From the NCBI GenBank assembly GCA_015178975.1, contig WHVD01000012.1, forward strand, positions 124,001-188,000: a stretch of 64,000 nucleotides of DNA. The letters run 5' to 3'. A program made the position numbers and the translations under genes. A model generated the notes under the pieces. That model did not search any database. It worked only from the letters and a program-made list of their open reading frames with translations, and was not told the DNA's origin. Below are positions 52,463 through 64,000 of this stretch, in pieces. Positions within the stretch are counted from its first letter, which is position 1, and every line of letters starts with the position of its first letter. Source of the stretch: Hysterangium stoloniferum (Eukaryota; Basidiomycota; Agaricomycetes; Hysterangiales; Hysterangiaceae).

Positions 52463-52936
52463 TGTGAGGAGTATGCTTTTACCACAGTTTCATTGTGGTA
52501 AAACACTCCTTTTATTTTATTTATATTTTACATATTCTATTCATATTTTTCTATCTTTCATATTCTTTGAATATTGCATATTTCATTAGTTCGAAGCATT
52601 GTGTATACTTGTGGGTGCACTCAGCACCAATTAGAACTCAGACACACTTTAACCCAAGAACCACCACTCGTAAGACACAAACTAGGTCTACTACGAGCGG
52701 TGATCAGGGTAACGTGTCAGCTACTACATAAGTAGCAGTATCTGAACTACTGAACACTTCTGGCCTCGAACTGTAATAGTCGAGGCCTCCACTCGAACCA
52801 TTGCGCTCGTTGACTCCTTTGTCATCTCGTGCTCCTTCTCTCACTTTCTCTTATATTGCACCGAATAGGTCAATATCCTTCCTTTCTACTCATTTCTTTG
52901 TATATAGAACGGTCTGAACTTCCACCACTCTTCACA
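52463..52936 (+). mobile_element. solo LTR, 474 bp, in chromovirus gag
   Basis: Begins TGTGAGGAG and ends CTCTTCACA (TGTGA/TCACA inverted ends), flanked by the direct repeat CTCCA at 52458-52462 and 52937-52941. Gag-like sequence is present on both sides. A textbook solo LTR left by recombination, younger than the gypsy copy it interrupts. Confidence 0.85.
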
Positions 52937-54099
52937 CTCCATGAGCATGTTGTTAGGAGTCGCTCTGCAAAGACAACTCACTGGCAATGCCAAGATCTGG
53001 TAGAGCACTCTGGACCATGAACATCACACTGAATTCAGTTGATCTCATGGATTGTTCCTTTGGGGTATCATAGAGGGATTACTCAGAACCTGTTGGCACA
53101 AATCCTTAGCCTTAGAATGGGAAGCCATGAAATTTCGACAAGCCGGCAACAATCATGAGACACCTGCTCACTGTATTCAACAGAGAATTAAGCTTTATTG
53201 ATTCTCGTATGGGTTCCACCAAAATTGAAAGGACAAAATGTGCAGACTTATCCTCACACTACCCACGGAATGGCTTTACCTTCTACAAGGACAACCCATT
53301 GATGACATCATGAGCTTGCAGACCTATGCTAACAATCTACAAGAGGCTCTGATTAATGCTTCGGTCCAAACACATTGAGAGCATTATCAGTTTCAGAAGC
53401 CCAGAGTCATGATCGCCGAACAGGAAGAGTTGCATCCCTGGCATGAGGAAGAGCACTCCAGAGGAATTGCCTGCACTAATCAAGGCCATGTCCTTCTCAG
53501 CGAAGCCAAAGATAAAACTGTCCCTAGGAGATCCAACATGAAACAGGGTAAGAAACACGGCAAGTTCTTTTTTGAACGAAGTGACAAGAAAAGTGTTGCT
53601 AAACCCCCGAAGGAGTGCTGGATTTGCAGGAGCTTAGAGCATTTTAAGATTGACTGCCCTCACGTTGGTAGGATGTTGCACTATGTCTCTATTAACAAAT
53701 GCTCCATGCAGAACCCGACTGAGGAGGCAGAGTATCAGAGGGCTTATGAAATGGTTTATGGATTAAGCATACAGGGACAAGTACATAAGATTGATGAGGA
53801 ATCAATTTTCATTTCTGTCTACCTTCCTCAATCAGAGGACGACATTGTTTTAGATGCGAGTTCATCCCCAAATGAGAACAAAGCATTGCAAGTCTATGTT
53901 TCTATATCAGACTGTGATTTCCTTGAGAAAGGAGACTGGCTGGACATTCATCGTCAGAACAGGAAAGGTCTGACTGAGACGGGACCCTTATTGCAATATG
54001 AACCTCCTACCAATGAGGAAATCATCAAGAGGAAGTATTTGCAAACTGATCTAAATAAATAAGTCAGACCTACATTATAGAAGACCCCTCTGAGTTAGA

Positions 54100-54771
54100 G
54101 GATTGGAGGAGGAGAACTTCCCCTTTGACCCAGGGCAGTCACCCAACCTAATTCCTTGTGAGGAGTCGGATTCTAAAGCGGACGACTTTGTTCCGAATGT
54201 ACCTAATGGTAGAGGTGACAGGAGGAATGTCAAACTGGCCACAAGAAAGGAAAGCAAAAGTCCCAGGGTCCAATACCCTCGATCCGGTCAGCTTATGAAA
54301 GAGGATTCGACCATCATTTACTGCAGAAGGGATCCCCCAGGTGGATACTCCAGTATTGGGATCTCAGCATTACACATCTATGGACGTGTAGGGAACTCAG
54401 AAGCCTCTAATCCTATTAAAATCAGGGGGGACGCCAGAGCCGATCTTTCCTTAATTTCAGAGGATTTCTATAAGGAACTAGTGGACTGCCCCAAGCTCAA
54501 GCAGGGACTCAAATTACGCCTCATACAGCTTACCGGTAATGCTAAGGTCTTAGGATACATCAATATCCCCATTTACCTCGAAGATGACACTGGTATGCTC
54601 CTTAAATTTACTGCCGAAACATACATTGTCCAAGGCATGACTGTCCTGATTCTTCTCCGAGAGGGCTTTCATGTGAACTATGAGATCGGAACACTACGAG
54701 ACCAGCCATTGGGCTCTAGATTGATTCTGCCAGGGAGGGTGGGGTCTATCCCAGCCAGTTCCTCCAAGTAG
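54100..54771 (+). mobile_element. chromovirus protease-like region
   Basis: Part of the element at 52330-58690. A frame of 222 codons with an aspartic-protease-like segment (DLSLISEDFYKEL, then LGYINIPIYLEDD, VQGMTVLILLREG), placed between the gag knuckle and RT as usual. The active-site motif is not canonical. Fossil. Confidence 0.55.
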
Positions 54772-57361
54772 CCACAGCCTTTAGCCTTCTCGATTAGCAA
54801 GATCACACTTGAGGAACTAGCCAATGACTCACCTGAATTGACTTCCAAACCAGACAAAGGGGTGCATACTGAAAGTGTCACACGGGCCCTACAGGATTGT
54901 ACTATAGAGCTGGAATCAGCTCGACTAGTACCAATTTTTGTTGGAGACCTTATCGGTGACCAATGGATAGTCGAGGGAGTTGTCCTGAAGAATGACGATG
55001 GAAGTATACTACCACTGCTATCTCTAGGGAATGCACTACGATACCTCTCACTAACCCCTCTCTGACACCAAGAATCATTAGATGAGGGGAAACTGTTGGA
55101 TTAATTCACAACACGAACAAATGGGCCCAGATGCCTAGATCTTCAACTGAGAAGGCATCAATGCAGTCAGCAGCAACCAAGATTGCTCACCTCATAGAGA
55201 GCCTATCAAGAATAGAAGAGGAGTGTGTCCTTAATCCTCGACCTTCCAGACAGCCCCCATAACAGGAACTCACAGACAATTTTGACCCAGCAGGCCCTAA
55301 AATGCCAGAAGTCGCCACCACGGAAACATTTTGGGTGGAGGACCTAGATAAGTTGGTTAACTTAGGACCTGACATTCCTGCTGACATCTCCTCCCACCTG
55401 GAGTCAGTATTGACTAAGAATGTCCAAGCCTTTGGAGTAGATGGGTGTTTAGGACAAGTAGACATCAAAGTCAATGTCCCGTTGAAAGAAGGTGTGCAAC
55501 CTATTTCAATGTCAATGTTTCCAACGTCCCCAGCTAATTGGAAGGCCATTGATGAACAAATGGATACTTGGTTTCAACAGGGAGTAATCGAACTGTCCAA
55601 AAGTCCTTGGGGGGTGCCAGCCTTTGTCATCTATCACAACGGGAAACCGAGAGTGGTGATTGACTATAGGAAGTTGAACAGCCTAACGGTTCCGACGAAT
55701 TCCTGTTGCCACGCCAGTCTGAAATCATGCAAGCACTTTCAGGATCCAACATCCTATCTTCCTTTGACACATTAGCCAGCTTTGCCCAACTTGAAATGTT
55801 AGAAGAAGATAAACCAAAGACCACTTTCAGATCCCATCGAGGACTGTGGCAATTCAGGTGAATGCCCTTTGGACTTCATAATGGACCCTCTATATTCCAG
55901 AGAGTTATGCAAACTGTACTTGCACCTTACTTATGGATATTCTGTCTAGTTTATATTGACGACATTGCGATCTTTTCTAATATATGGGATGATCATTTAG
56001 AGCATCTAGACCAGGTTCTACAAGCCATAATTGCTGTGGGAATCACTCTCTCACCCAAAAAATGCTACATTGGGTATAACTCAGTTCTATGACTAGGACA
56101 TAAGGTGTCTAGACTCAGTTTTTCAACCCATCAAGAGAAGGTCGCTGCCATACTGGAACTAGCTACACCTTCCAAGATAGCATATCTTTAATGCTTCCTC
56201 AGGATGGTTCTGTACTTTTCAGCTTACATACCATTTTATTCCTGGACAGTTGCTCCACTCTTCAACCTCTTAAAGAAAGGAGTCCATTGGACTTGGGATT
56301 CTGAACACACCGGAGCTTTTGAAGACATCAAGGTTGCATTGAGCTCTGCTCCAGTACTTGGACACACAGTGAGTGGCATGCCTTATCGGCTATACACAGA
56401 CACTTCGGACTTCACACTGGGATGTTGCCCCCAACATATACAGAAAATGATTCTCAGGGATCTAAAAGATACTAAAATCTACACCCAAGCAAGATCAGCC
56501 TTCAATCAATCTTGAGATGTGCCCATTTTCATTACTCATTATAAAACCAAGGAGCTGGAATTCGCTTCGGCAGATTCATGGGCCTCAGATTTTGATGACA
56601 CCAGTGTCACTGTCGAGCATGTCATTGCCTATTGGAGCTGCATGCTCAAGAAAGCAGAATGTAATTACTCAGCCACAGAGCAAGAAGCATTAGCTGCTAA
56701 AGAGGGATTAGCCCATTTCCAGCCCTTTATTGAAGGAGAACATATCCTTTTGATCACTGACCATGTGGCGTTACAATGGGCCAGATATTATGAGAATACC
56801 AATTGTCGACTGGCCACATGGGGGGTGGTATACGCTGCATACCCCAGTCTGGAAATCTTACATTGAGTGGGATGGATACACAGCAAAGCTGACCCACTGT
56901 CTAGACTTCCTCAAGTACCTGACTGTGCTAGTCCCGTGAGAGATGACCTCTTACCAATCGTAGTGGATTCTCACAACCAGAATGACAACGAGACATTATG
57001 GGAGAACAAACCAGCGGAAAAGGCCCTCTTTCTCACTCACCACAAGTTAGTTGAACCAGTTGGGCCAATGGAAGAGGTCCCCCAAACGAAATGGGATTTG
57101 CACAACCTCCCCAGAAACGATGAAATTGATGAGGCAGAGTTTACTCTCTTGAACCCCCAATTGCTTATAGAAATCGATGAGAATTATGTCAAGGAACTTC
57201 GTGACAGATATCAGAAAGATCCCACCTTCAGAAATCATTATGCCACCGATCCCATTTCCCCAAATATGGTAGCTACCCCCTTGCACTATTTCATTGGCAA
57301 GAATAAGCTATTATTCTTTCGAGATTTGGACTGGAAAAGTTGAATATGTGTACCTAGCAGC

Positions 57362-58190
57362 ATGATGTCAACCATACTCAAATTGATACATGACAACCCC
57401 TTTGAAGGAGCTCATGCAGGCAGTCACAGATTTTTTCAGCTGATGAAGGACTGGTTTTTCTGGCTGAGGATGTTACAAGACTGTGTGGCATATGCTCACA
57501 GCTGTGACATATGCCAGGAAACTAAGGTTGATCATTCTGCTCGACAGGGAGCTCTTCAACCTGCAGATATACTCTTAAGGCCATTTGAGGTTGTCTCAAT
57601 GGACCTGATTACTGGATTGCCTCCTTCTGCAGAGGGTGCTTACTCAGCCATCTTTGTTGCTGTGGATAAACTTATGTGTTTTTTTAATTTTTGAGCCCAC
57701 AACTTCAGATCTATCCACTGAAGGATTCACACGAATATTTGTAAATAAAGTAGCTGCTCCTTTTGGCTTACGCTCAAGGATAATCTGTGATCAAGACAAG
57801 AGATGGACCTGTAGGTTCTGGAGAGAGGTCGGCAAGGTATACGGAAGTGCCCTTGCGGTATCCTTGTCTCATCATCCTCAAACTGACAGTCAAACAGAGA
57901 ATGCCAATGCCATCATTGAGCAAATGCTCAGAGTGTACTGTGCTTCTTCGAAAGAGGAATGGTCTAAATGGACTCAGGTGGTGGCTCATACCTACAATTC
58001 GATGGTTCAGAGTTCAACAAGTTATGCACTGGCCTTTTTGCTGATGGGATACCTACCGAGAGGAATGTCCCGCCACCTAGGAGGGGATGACCCCGTGGTT
58101 CCCAGGGAATTGTTGGATAACCCTTTAGCCGACCAATGGATTTTAGAATTGGAAAACCATCAACAGGTGGCATGGGATTCAATTGCATGA
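57362..58190 (+). mobile_element. chromovirus integrase region
   Basis: Part of the element at 52330-58690. H-H-C-C zinc-binding region and the retroviral-type catalytic core, recognised from VSMDLITGLPPS and the block around HHPQTDSQTENANAII. Fossil. Confidence 0.8.
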
Positions 58191-58690
58191 GCACAAGAAA
58201 TGCAAGCTCGTAACTACAACAAGAAAAGGAGATCAGTGGAAGATATCATTATGTTCTAATCAATCCCCATTCCCTCGAGCTTGTTGAAGCCAAAGGGCCT
58301 GGGAGGAAACTTATACAAAGATGGATAGGACCATTTGAAGTCTTGGAGAAGATCAATCCTCAAGTCTTTTGACTCCACATTCCCTCGGAATATCAACTAC
58401 ACCCAGTGATCAACCGAGACCATCTTAAAAAGCACCATCTCTCCCCCAAGGAATTTAGATCAAGGGAGCTACTCGAGAATCCTCAGGAACTAGACGGTAA
58501 CAATGAGGAATACAAAGTAGAAGCTATAGTAGGACACAAAAAGCATTGAAATCAACTCCTCTTCCAAGTTCGATGGAAAGGGTATGGACTGGAAGAGGAC
58601 ACCTGGTTAAATGGCAATGACCTTTGTAATGCCCCCACTCTTCTCAGAGCTTACAAAACTATTTATCGAATCTAATGATCTTTTCACCTT

Positions 58691-59446
58691 TTCACGATGA
58701 CAACACTGTTTATTTACTTTAACTCTACTCCTCACTATTCATCCCCCTCGGTCTTTCACCTCAATAACCGAGCGGAGCTTGAAATTAATATAAAATACAT
58801 AAATCCGCTAAAGAAAATTTTATCCCCCTATTTCTTCCCTCCATGTCAAACTCTCAAATCAGTACACTATGTCGCAGGACCAACAACCCAAACCCAAGTT
58901 CCCCAACTTCAAAAGAAATACCGTGACCCCAACCTATTAATACTTCTACCATGTCATCTCGTACTGAAAATGTCAAGCACTGTATGGGTAATTCTGGGAT
59001 GCCATCGTCAATGCACTCCACCTTGCAGGACAACACGGCAGGCACCTCCACCAACTCAGGGAGTGGTACTGCTTTCACTCCATATACTCCTCCCCCAGAC
59101 CCCAACTCTGCAACTTCAAAAGGATACCTCAACCCCAAACAACAGTTCCACCTTCCCCACCACCTCGAGCAGAAATTGTCGAGCACCTGGGGGAAGCCTC
59201 TTCGTCCACATACCCTACACAGACAGACCCCATTCCAGAAACCATGCCCCTGTCCTATGGTACTTGGGGGGCTCCCTTGGGAACATGGAGCGAAACCCCC
59301 CCACCCCCTTGTAGTATCTTCCCTTCCACCAAGGAGGAGATCAGGAAAAAATGGCAGTCTGAGGCTTTCTCCATGCAGGTTCAGGAGGAATTGAAAACGC
59401 TCAAGAGGAAGAGGAGGGAGGAGTACTTTGAAGGACAGTGAAAGAT
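58691..59446 (+). other. proline-rich stretch after the chromodomain
   Basis: Open frames in all three plus frames for 600 bp (STNSGSGTAFTPYTPPPDPN; YLNPKQQFHLPHHLEQK; then STKEEIRKKWQSEAFSMQVQ and KTLKRKRREEYFEGQ). The basic, glutamate-rich end looks like a gag N-terminal or extra C-terminal domain of a gypsy element. It is either the tail of the chromovirus or the start of another element. The long minus frame 59462-58854 is its antisense shadow. Confidence 0.35.
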
Positions 59447-62181
59447 GGGTGCTAGGGATCATATCCCCTCAAGGTGGACATGACAGGAATGGAGGAGAAT
59501 GGAAGGAAACAACAACCCTTCAACCATCGCTCCCCCCTCCCAGGGCATAAATGGACGGATTTTGCTGAGACAGATTGCAGTGACAGGGACACACCATGTT
59601 GGTCGATGTTCAGTTTTTCAGAAAGACAGCATGACTGACAGCTTCTCCCCATAGAGAACGTGGTAAGCCACTGTCATGAAGCATGGCATGAACCTTCTCT
59701 ATGAGAGTGCGATTCAAACGCTCAGCAACACCGTTATGCTGGGGGGTATCATGAACTGTAAGTTTTTGTGCTGTACCCACATTCTTCAAATGGAGTGTGA
59801 ATTCCTTTCCTAGGTACTCACCACCTCAATCTGAGTGAAGGGTTTTCACCTTGGCTCCCATCTGTGTATGGCACCATGCTTCACACTCCTTGCAAGCAGG
59901 AAAAGCAGCAGACTTCTGCTTTAAAAGGTAAAGGTGTGTGAAATGAGTTTTATCATCTGTGAAGGATATATAGTATCTTCATCCCCGCAGAGTAGCGACA
60001 GGTGCAGGACCCCAAATATCTGTATGGACCTCTCCAGCGAACTCTGTGGCACAGTCCCCTTGGTGGGTCTTGGCAATAGGCTTCCTAGTTGCTTTGGGAT
60101 AGATGCAAGGCTCACAGAAAGTAAGCTCATCTGATGTTGTATCCAGTTTGAGGCCGCTGACAAGGCCTTTTTCAACTAGTCACTGTGCAACTTCAGGTGC
60201 AATGTGCCCCATCCGATGATGAAGTTCCATGACAGTGACACTTTCTGTTTCAGTTACAGCATGTGTAATACCACCAGTTTCATGAACCACTCTGTAAAGT
60301 CCTTTCGCCATCTTGGGAACCTGACCAATGACTTCACCGTCAGGATCAGTGATAGTGCACATACCATTCCCAAAAGTGGAGGAGAATCCTTTTTCATCAA
60401 GATGGCCAATTGACACTAATGTGTAGCCTACTTCAGATGAAAAAAGCACTTCAGTAAGTCGAAGCATAGAATCATCAAACCCATTTGGAACCTGGATGAC
60501 CATTTCTCCAACTCCTGTAGCAGCAAAACTCTGTTTATTTGCAGCAGTGAATGACTTCAGGGGAATGCTAGAAAGGGTATCAAACATTTTCCGGTAAGGA
60601 GATATGTGTCGTGTAGTTCCAGAGTCATATAACTCAACCATTGGCTTGTCAGGAGAATCTGTGCTGACCCCAGCAGCTGTTCCGACTTCCTCGTCCTGGG
60701 CTCTGGGTGAGTGAGACCTTTTGTCCATGAACAATCCACTGTTGCTCATCTCAGATACTTCCAGGTCTTCCATTTCGCAGCCTAGAGGTGAATCATCATC
60801 ACCTACTTCAGAGAACCAGTCATTGACATTCTCTTCATTTTCCATGTGGTCTTCAATATCTGCAATAGAGGAAGACTCGACAGACAGGAGTTCAGGTAAG
60901 GAGCTCTTGTCAAAAAGACTAAACTCAGACTCACTGACTGCGAATGCTCCATCCTTGGAGTTGGAGTCCTCAGTGACATTGGCCAAACCTTCATTTGGCT
61001 TCAGAAGGCCTTTATTTGCCTTGGGTGGGAGTGGACACTTGCACTTTAAGTGTTCAGTTGAACCACAGTTCCAACAAGCCCGTGGGGGCCTATCACTGGT
61101 GTATTGACTATTGAGGTATCTGGTTTTGCTATCAACTGCCATGGCTTCATGAGCAATGTCAATGCCCTTGACTTGACGGTGCAGAGGGTACCCCATTGTT
61201 TGACATTCCCACTCTTCAGATATGATGGAAATGAGGATATCTGGGTCAATGATCTTGGTAGGACTCCAGAGCTTGGCAGAGGTAAACTGGTTTGAGGTGA
61301 AGTTGGCAAGAGAGTTTGAAAGGGATTTGATGATTGTAGAGCAATAATCCTTTTCATCAATTGTAACTCCAACTGATGCAAGTTCCTCACACTTTGTCCA
61401 TAAACCATCCAGGAACTGCCATACATCACCTCCACCAGGGCATGATGACTCAAGGAATTGTGTCTGCAGCTCTGTTTGTGCATATGCTCCTTTCTCAGTG
61501 AACTCCCGAGTGATCTCTGCCGACATGGCAGTGACAGTGGCAAGACCCTTGACACGTAATGCTGTTGAATCAGGGATTCATTGGGTAAGCAGGTTTTTCG
61601 CTAGGCTCTCATTCTTGCACCATTTGTTGATACCTGCTGTTTCAACAGTGGTAGGCATGGTGGTGACAAGAGGGGATGGGCAGGGATTACTGCCATCAAA
61701 CTGATTCTAGAGTTCTTTGGCTTCTACTGCAGTCTGGAAACAAAAAACGAAAATAGCCCAGTTGGTCCCTTTCAGGTCAAGCTTGGGTACATTGTTAGGG
61801 AGGGTGTCAGTAGTGATGGAACCAGTGAGGGGCATGGTTCACGAGGTAAGGTAGTGTACAAATAGTGAGATGTGAGATTATAGTGGAGGGCCCATAACCT
61901 ATAATCTGTAACGAGACAGTTACACTCAGTCGTGTGCAGATAGTATGCAAATGTCTGAGGTGATGTGTACCTAGCTCAAAGACTAAATATGAAATGTAGT
62001 CTTTTCATGTACAAATAAGTAAATCAATAATCACATTGTTGAAAATGTTATATGAAACCAGGTTAGTGTGATGAGACACTAAACAAAAAAGGAGTCGGAC
62101 AAAGATATATATCAATTGTGTCATTTCAGGACAATCAGAAACAAAGGGTCAATAGCCTGTGTCGCACTTGAATTTCCAACA
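59447..62181 (-). mobile_element. Ty1/copia element fossil, 3'-truncated
   Basis: Minus strand: 5' LTR 62181-61900 (TGTTGGAAATTC start), primer site GGTTATGGGCCC 61899-61888, gag from ATG 61835 (MPLTGSITTDTLPNNVPKLD), knuckle CWNCGSTEHLKCKCP (about 61085), protease VELYDSGTTRHISPY (60645), GAG-pre-integrase MELHHRMGHIAPEVA (60230), and integrase pieces EVHTDIWGPAPV (60020), KVKTLHSD and PQHNGVAERLNRTLIEKVHA (59700). Homology ends around 59447 at the gypsy boundary, so RT, RNase H and 3' LTR are missing. A few interruptions besides the truncation. One long frame (61526-60180) is still open, suggesting moderate age. Confidence 0.88.
61900..62181 (-). mobile_element. 5' LTR of the copia element
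   Basis: 282 bp between the primer site and the host-gene fragment at 62182; begins TGTTGGAAATTC on the minus strand. Confidence 0.7.
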
Positions 62182-62440
62182 TGACATCCACCCTCTTCAC
62201 AATGATCAATAAAAAATGCAACAGCAGCTCGTCACCATCATATACTCTGGAGAATCCCACGGTGACGTTGTACCATTTCCAAACATTCGTGACTGTCATC
62301 TCCAGCATCCACCCACAGTAGCACATCCAATGAAGTAAATACAAGATGGTCCATGCACCATCTCCCCAACTGAGATGTGAAAGTGAAATTATTCCAGGAT
62401 GACCCCCAGCCCATTGGATGACTGGATGACTCTCCATATC
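62182..62440 (+). pseudogene. chimeric fragment of the facing-pair host gene
   Basis: 62182-62290 matches 35529-35637 (TGACATCCACCC, TGATCAATAAAAAATGCAAC, GAATCC, CATTTCCAAACATTCGTGA). 62310-62420 then matches 31540-31430 inverted, i.e. the same gene's last exon (AATGAAGTAAATACAAGA, CACCATCTCCCCAAC, GAGATGTGAAAGTGAAATTA). Both parts have the gene's sense on the plus strand, but the roughly 800 bp between them are gone. Copia was inserted at its 5' edge. Confidence 0.75.
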
Positions 62441-62454
62441 CCTAGTATTCTAAA

Positions 62455-62870
62455 TTCTCAGTTCTAAATGATACTGCCAGTATGCCAATGGTTAAGCGAC
62501 GACAGGGAAGCTGTCATGTCACCTTTCAAAGGTGGTTAATTCCTCCTAAACAAAAAATTATGAACAAGGATCAGGACCCTCATTCATAATTTTTTTGAGT
62601 ACCTAATTCCCAATGTGTCATATTAATCCATCTATCCTTTTCAGTCATTTGCTTCCACCCTGCCACCTGGCCCTCTATGTATCTGGTCTGCAGCTGTGAC
62701 TCCTGCTTTGTTCATTGTTATTACCCTTTTGCTCTGGAAAGTCCTTTAAGGTTTACTGGTGAGCAAATATATTATTTTAACATTCAGTGAAATGTGTCAA
62801 ACAATTTACACAAATAGATACAAAGGTTACAAACATATAGGGGCTGTAGATTGAAATATGAGTCAAGCTT
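62455..62870 (+). repeat. tandem duplication, unit 1
   Basis: Matches 63190-63242 plus 63630-64000 (GATACTGCCAGTATGCCAAT; GGGAAGCTGTCATGTCACCT; GGAAAGTCCTTTAAGGTTTA). Non-coding; period about 735 bp, excluding the LTR inserted in unit 2. Confidence 0.85.
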
Positions 62871-63189
62871 TCAACAGCAGTAATGTCTCCACTTTGCTAT
62901 TCATTTTGAATGTCTTACAGCACCTTTGAACCATTCCCTACACATGAACATTGAATGTATTGCAGGTAAATATGGCACTGTGACCTGAGTGGTGGCATTC
63001 CAACGTCACAACAACAGGATGGCTATGATGGTCTAGTTATATATACATATCTAATCCCCCATTTTATGGAAATTGGCTCTATGGTTTTGACAGCAAGTTC
63101 TGAACCCTCTCACTTGTCACAGCTGTCAGTTTCAATTAGAAACTTAGAGTTTTAGTGCTATGGAGAGTCACCCACTCTCTGTAGCACTA
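62871..63189. other. spacer of the tandem duplication
   Basis: CpG-poor, no gene; presumably repeats beyond the window edge. Confidence 0.4.
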
Positions 63190-64000
63190 GCTAAATTCCC
63201 AGTTCTAAGTGATACTGCCAGTATGCCAATGGTTAGGTGATGTGTCAGGAACCGGAAAGCCCACTGGCCTCTGGGCCCCCGGACCCCATCCTACATGCTC
63301 TCTGTCTGCATGCTCAATTCCCAGAACTCCCGGAGTTTCTACATCTCCTTGTATGCATTCTGTCAGCTCAAAATATGGATACCCGAATGAGTGTATGAGG
63401 GTGCAGCCTATAAGCTGAAGCCAAGTCCATCTCAGCTGTACCACCACACCTTTCTGGTAATTATTCTGATAGCACATTCCCTTGTACTAATATCCCCAGA
63501 ACTTTCCCTGGACCTATTACCTGGGGACTCTGTGGGACAATTCCTGGAAGAAAGTGTGTGTTTGGAATAATTACCGGAAACACTCCGTGGGACTTCCTCG
63601 GAGTTTATATCTTTGTTCGGAACTTAACACGACGACAGGGAAGCTGTCATGTCACCTTTCAAAGGTGGATGATTCGTCCCAAATGAAAAATTATGAATGA
63701 GGGTCAAGACCCTTGTTCATAATTTTTGTGAGTACCTAATTCTCAATGTGTCATATATTAATCTATATATCCTTTTCAGTCATTTGCTTCTGCCCTGCTG
63801 CCACCTGGCCGCCCTCCATGTATCAGTCTGCAGCTGTGACTCCTGCTTCATTCATTGCTATACCTGTTTGTCTGGAAAGTCCTTTAAGGTTTACTGGTGA
63901 GCAAAATATTATTTAACATTCAGTGAAATGCATCAAACAATTTACACAAATAAATACAAAGATCACAAGCATATAGGGGCTGTAGATTGAAATACGAGTC
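63190..64000 (+). repeat. tandem duplication, unit 2, interrupted
   Basis: Second copy of 62455-62870, split by a solo LTR and running off the window. Confidence 0.85.
63243..63629 (+). mobile_element. solo LTR, 387 bp
   Basis: TGTCAGGAACCGG … GGAACTTAACA, absent from unit 1 of the surrounding duplication, where the target reads AAGCGACGACAGGG. Flanks are TGATG (63238-63242) and CGACG (63630-63634), a 5-bp duplication whose left copy differs by two C-to-T changes at CpG. Contains GGACCCCATCCTACAT and CTATAAGCTGAAGCCAAG, the signature of the relics at 5.1, 18.2 and 37.9 kb. Confidence 0.85.

Larger units (their letters stand above)
52330..58690 (+). mobile_element. Ty3/gypsy chromovirus fossil, broken
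   Basis: Parts in order: gag (52330-54062, with a CCHC knuckle CWICRSLEHFKIDCPH near 53620), protease-like region (54100-54770), reverse transcriptase (55300-56100; VIDYRKLN, LVYIDDIAIFS), RNase H (56200-56860; YRLYTDTSDFTLG, ITDHVALQWA), integrase (57360-58190; zinc-binding HAGSHRFFQLMKDWFF, CDICQE; VVSMDLITGLPPS; SHHPQTDSQTENANAIIEQM) and a chromodomain (58510-58680; LFQVRWKGYGLEEDTW). Domain order and chromodomain place it among mushroom chromoviruses. At least a dozen interruptions; inactive. Its own LTRs were not recognised. A solo LTR of another family sits in gag. Confidence 0.9.

Noticed and set aside
58854-59462. 202-codon minus-strand frame
   Set aside because: It is antisense to a proline-rich stretch open in all three plus frames; its composition is that of a complement of CC-rich codons, and no domain is seen.

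Overview
The window looks like a transposon-packed stretch of a filamentous basidiomycete (Agaricomycete) nuclear genome. Support: recognisable introns are only 50-70 nt; host-type gene families include a DUF6533 seven-helix membrane protein, a fungal BTB/POZ protein and a fungal HNH-like protein; and the mobile elements are the usual mushroom set (chromodomain Ty3/gypsy, Ty1/copia with an initiator-tRNA-half primer site, DIRS-like RT, Tc1/mariner, a WRKY-GCM1 MULE, a LINE). No bacterial operon, rRNA or CRISPR array was seen. Nearly every gene is fragmentary or decayed, and some pieces occur two to four times.

Layout. 0-3.6 kb: mosaic of repeat R1 and a duplicated promoter piece. 3.6-8.4 kb: decayed coiled-coil gene, a truncated second copy of part of it, and a DIRS-like RT remnant. 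8.5-12.2 kb: a weak membrane-protein remnant and the best-preserved gene, an HNH-like gene with three mappable introns and a MITE at its 5' side. 12-23 kb: AT-rich, CpG-poor block with a deleted MULE, two Tc1 elements (one with TA duplications and long foldback ends), LTR relics and a chromovirus tail. 23-25.5 kb: a membrane-protein gene with 17-residue repeats and a tandemly duplicated 5' end. 25.9-36.5 kb: a patchwork of R1, DUF6533 copies, repeat block A, a gene with 18-residue repeats, and a host gene present as two facing copies. 36.6-43.9 kb: LTR relics, copia LTRs, a pair of inverted 129-bp units each holding a full tRNA cloverleaf, and many short tandem repeats. 43.9-52.1 kb: a second, partly inverted copy of the 27.5-31.2 kb region, interrupted by a candidate 4.35-kb terminal-inverted-repeat element that contains a LINE end and a BTB gene fragment. 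52.3-59.4 kb: a broken Ty3/gypsy chromovirus with a solo LTR in gag. 59.4-62.2 kb: a truncated copia element on the minus strand. 62.2-64 kb: a further host-gene fragment and a tandem duplication split by a solo LTR.

Overall the window is better read as a record of insertion, duplication, inversion and CpG decay than as a working gene neighbourhood. The main candidates for something new are the 45.8-50.15 kb TIR element, the 129-bp LTR-like units carrying a tRNA fold, and the Tc1 element whose long ends are themselves MITE-like hairpins. All comparisons were made by eye; percentages and borders are approximate.
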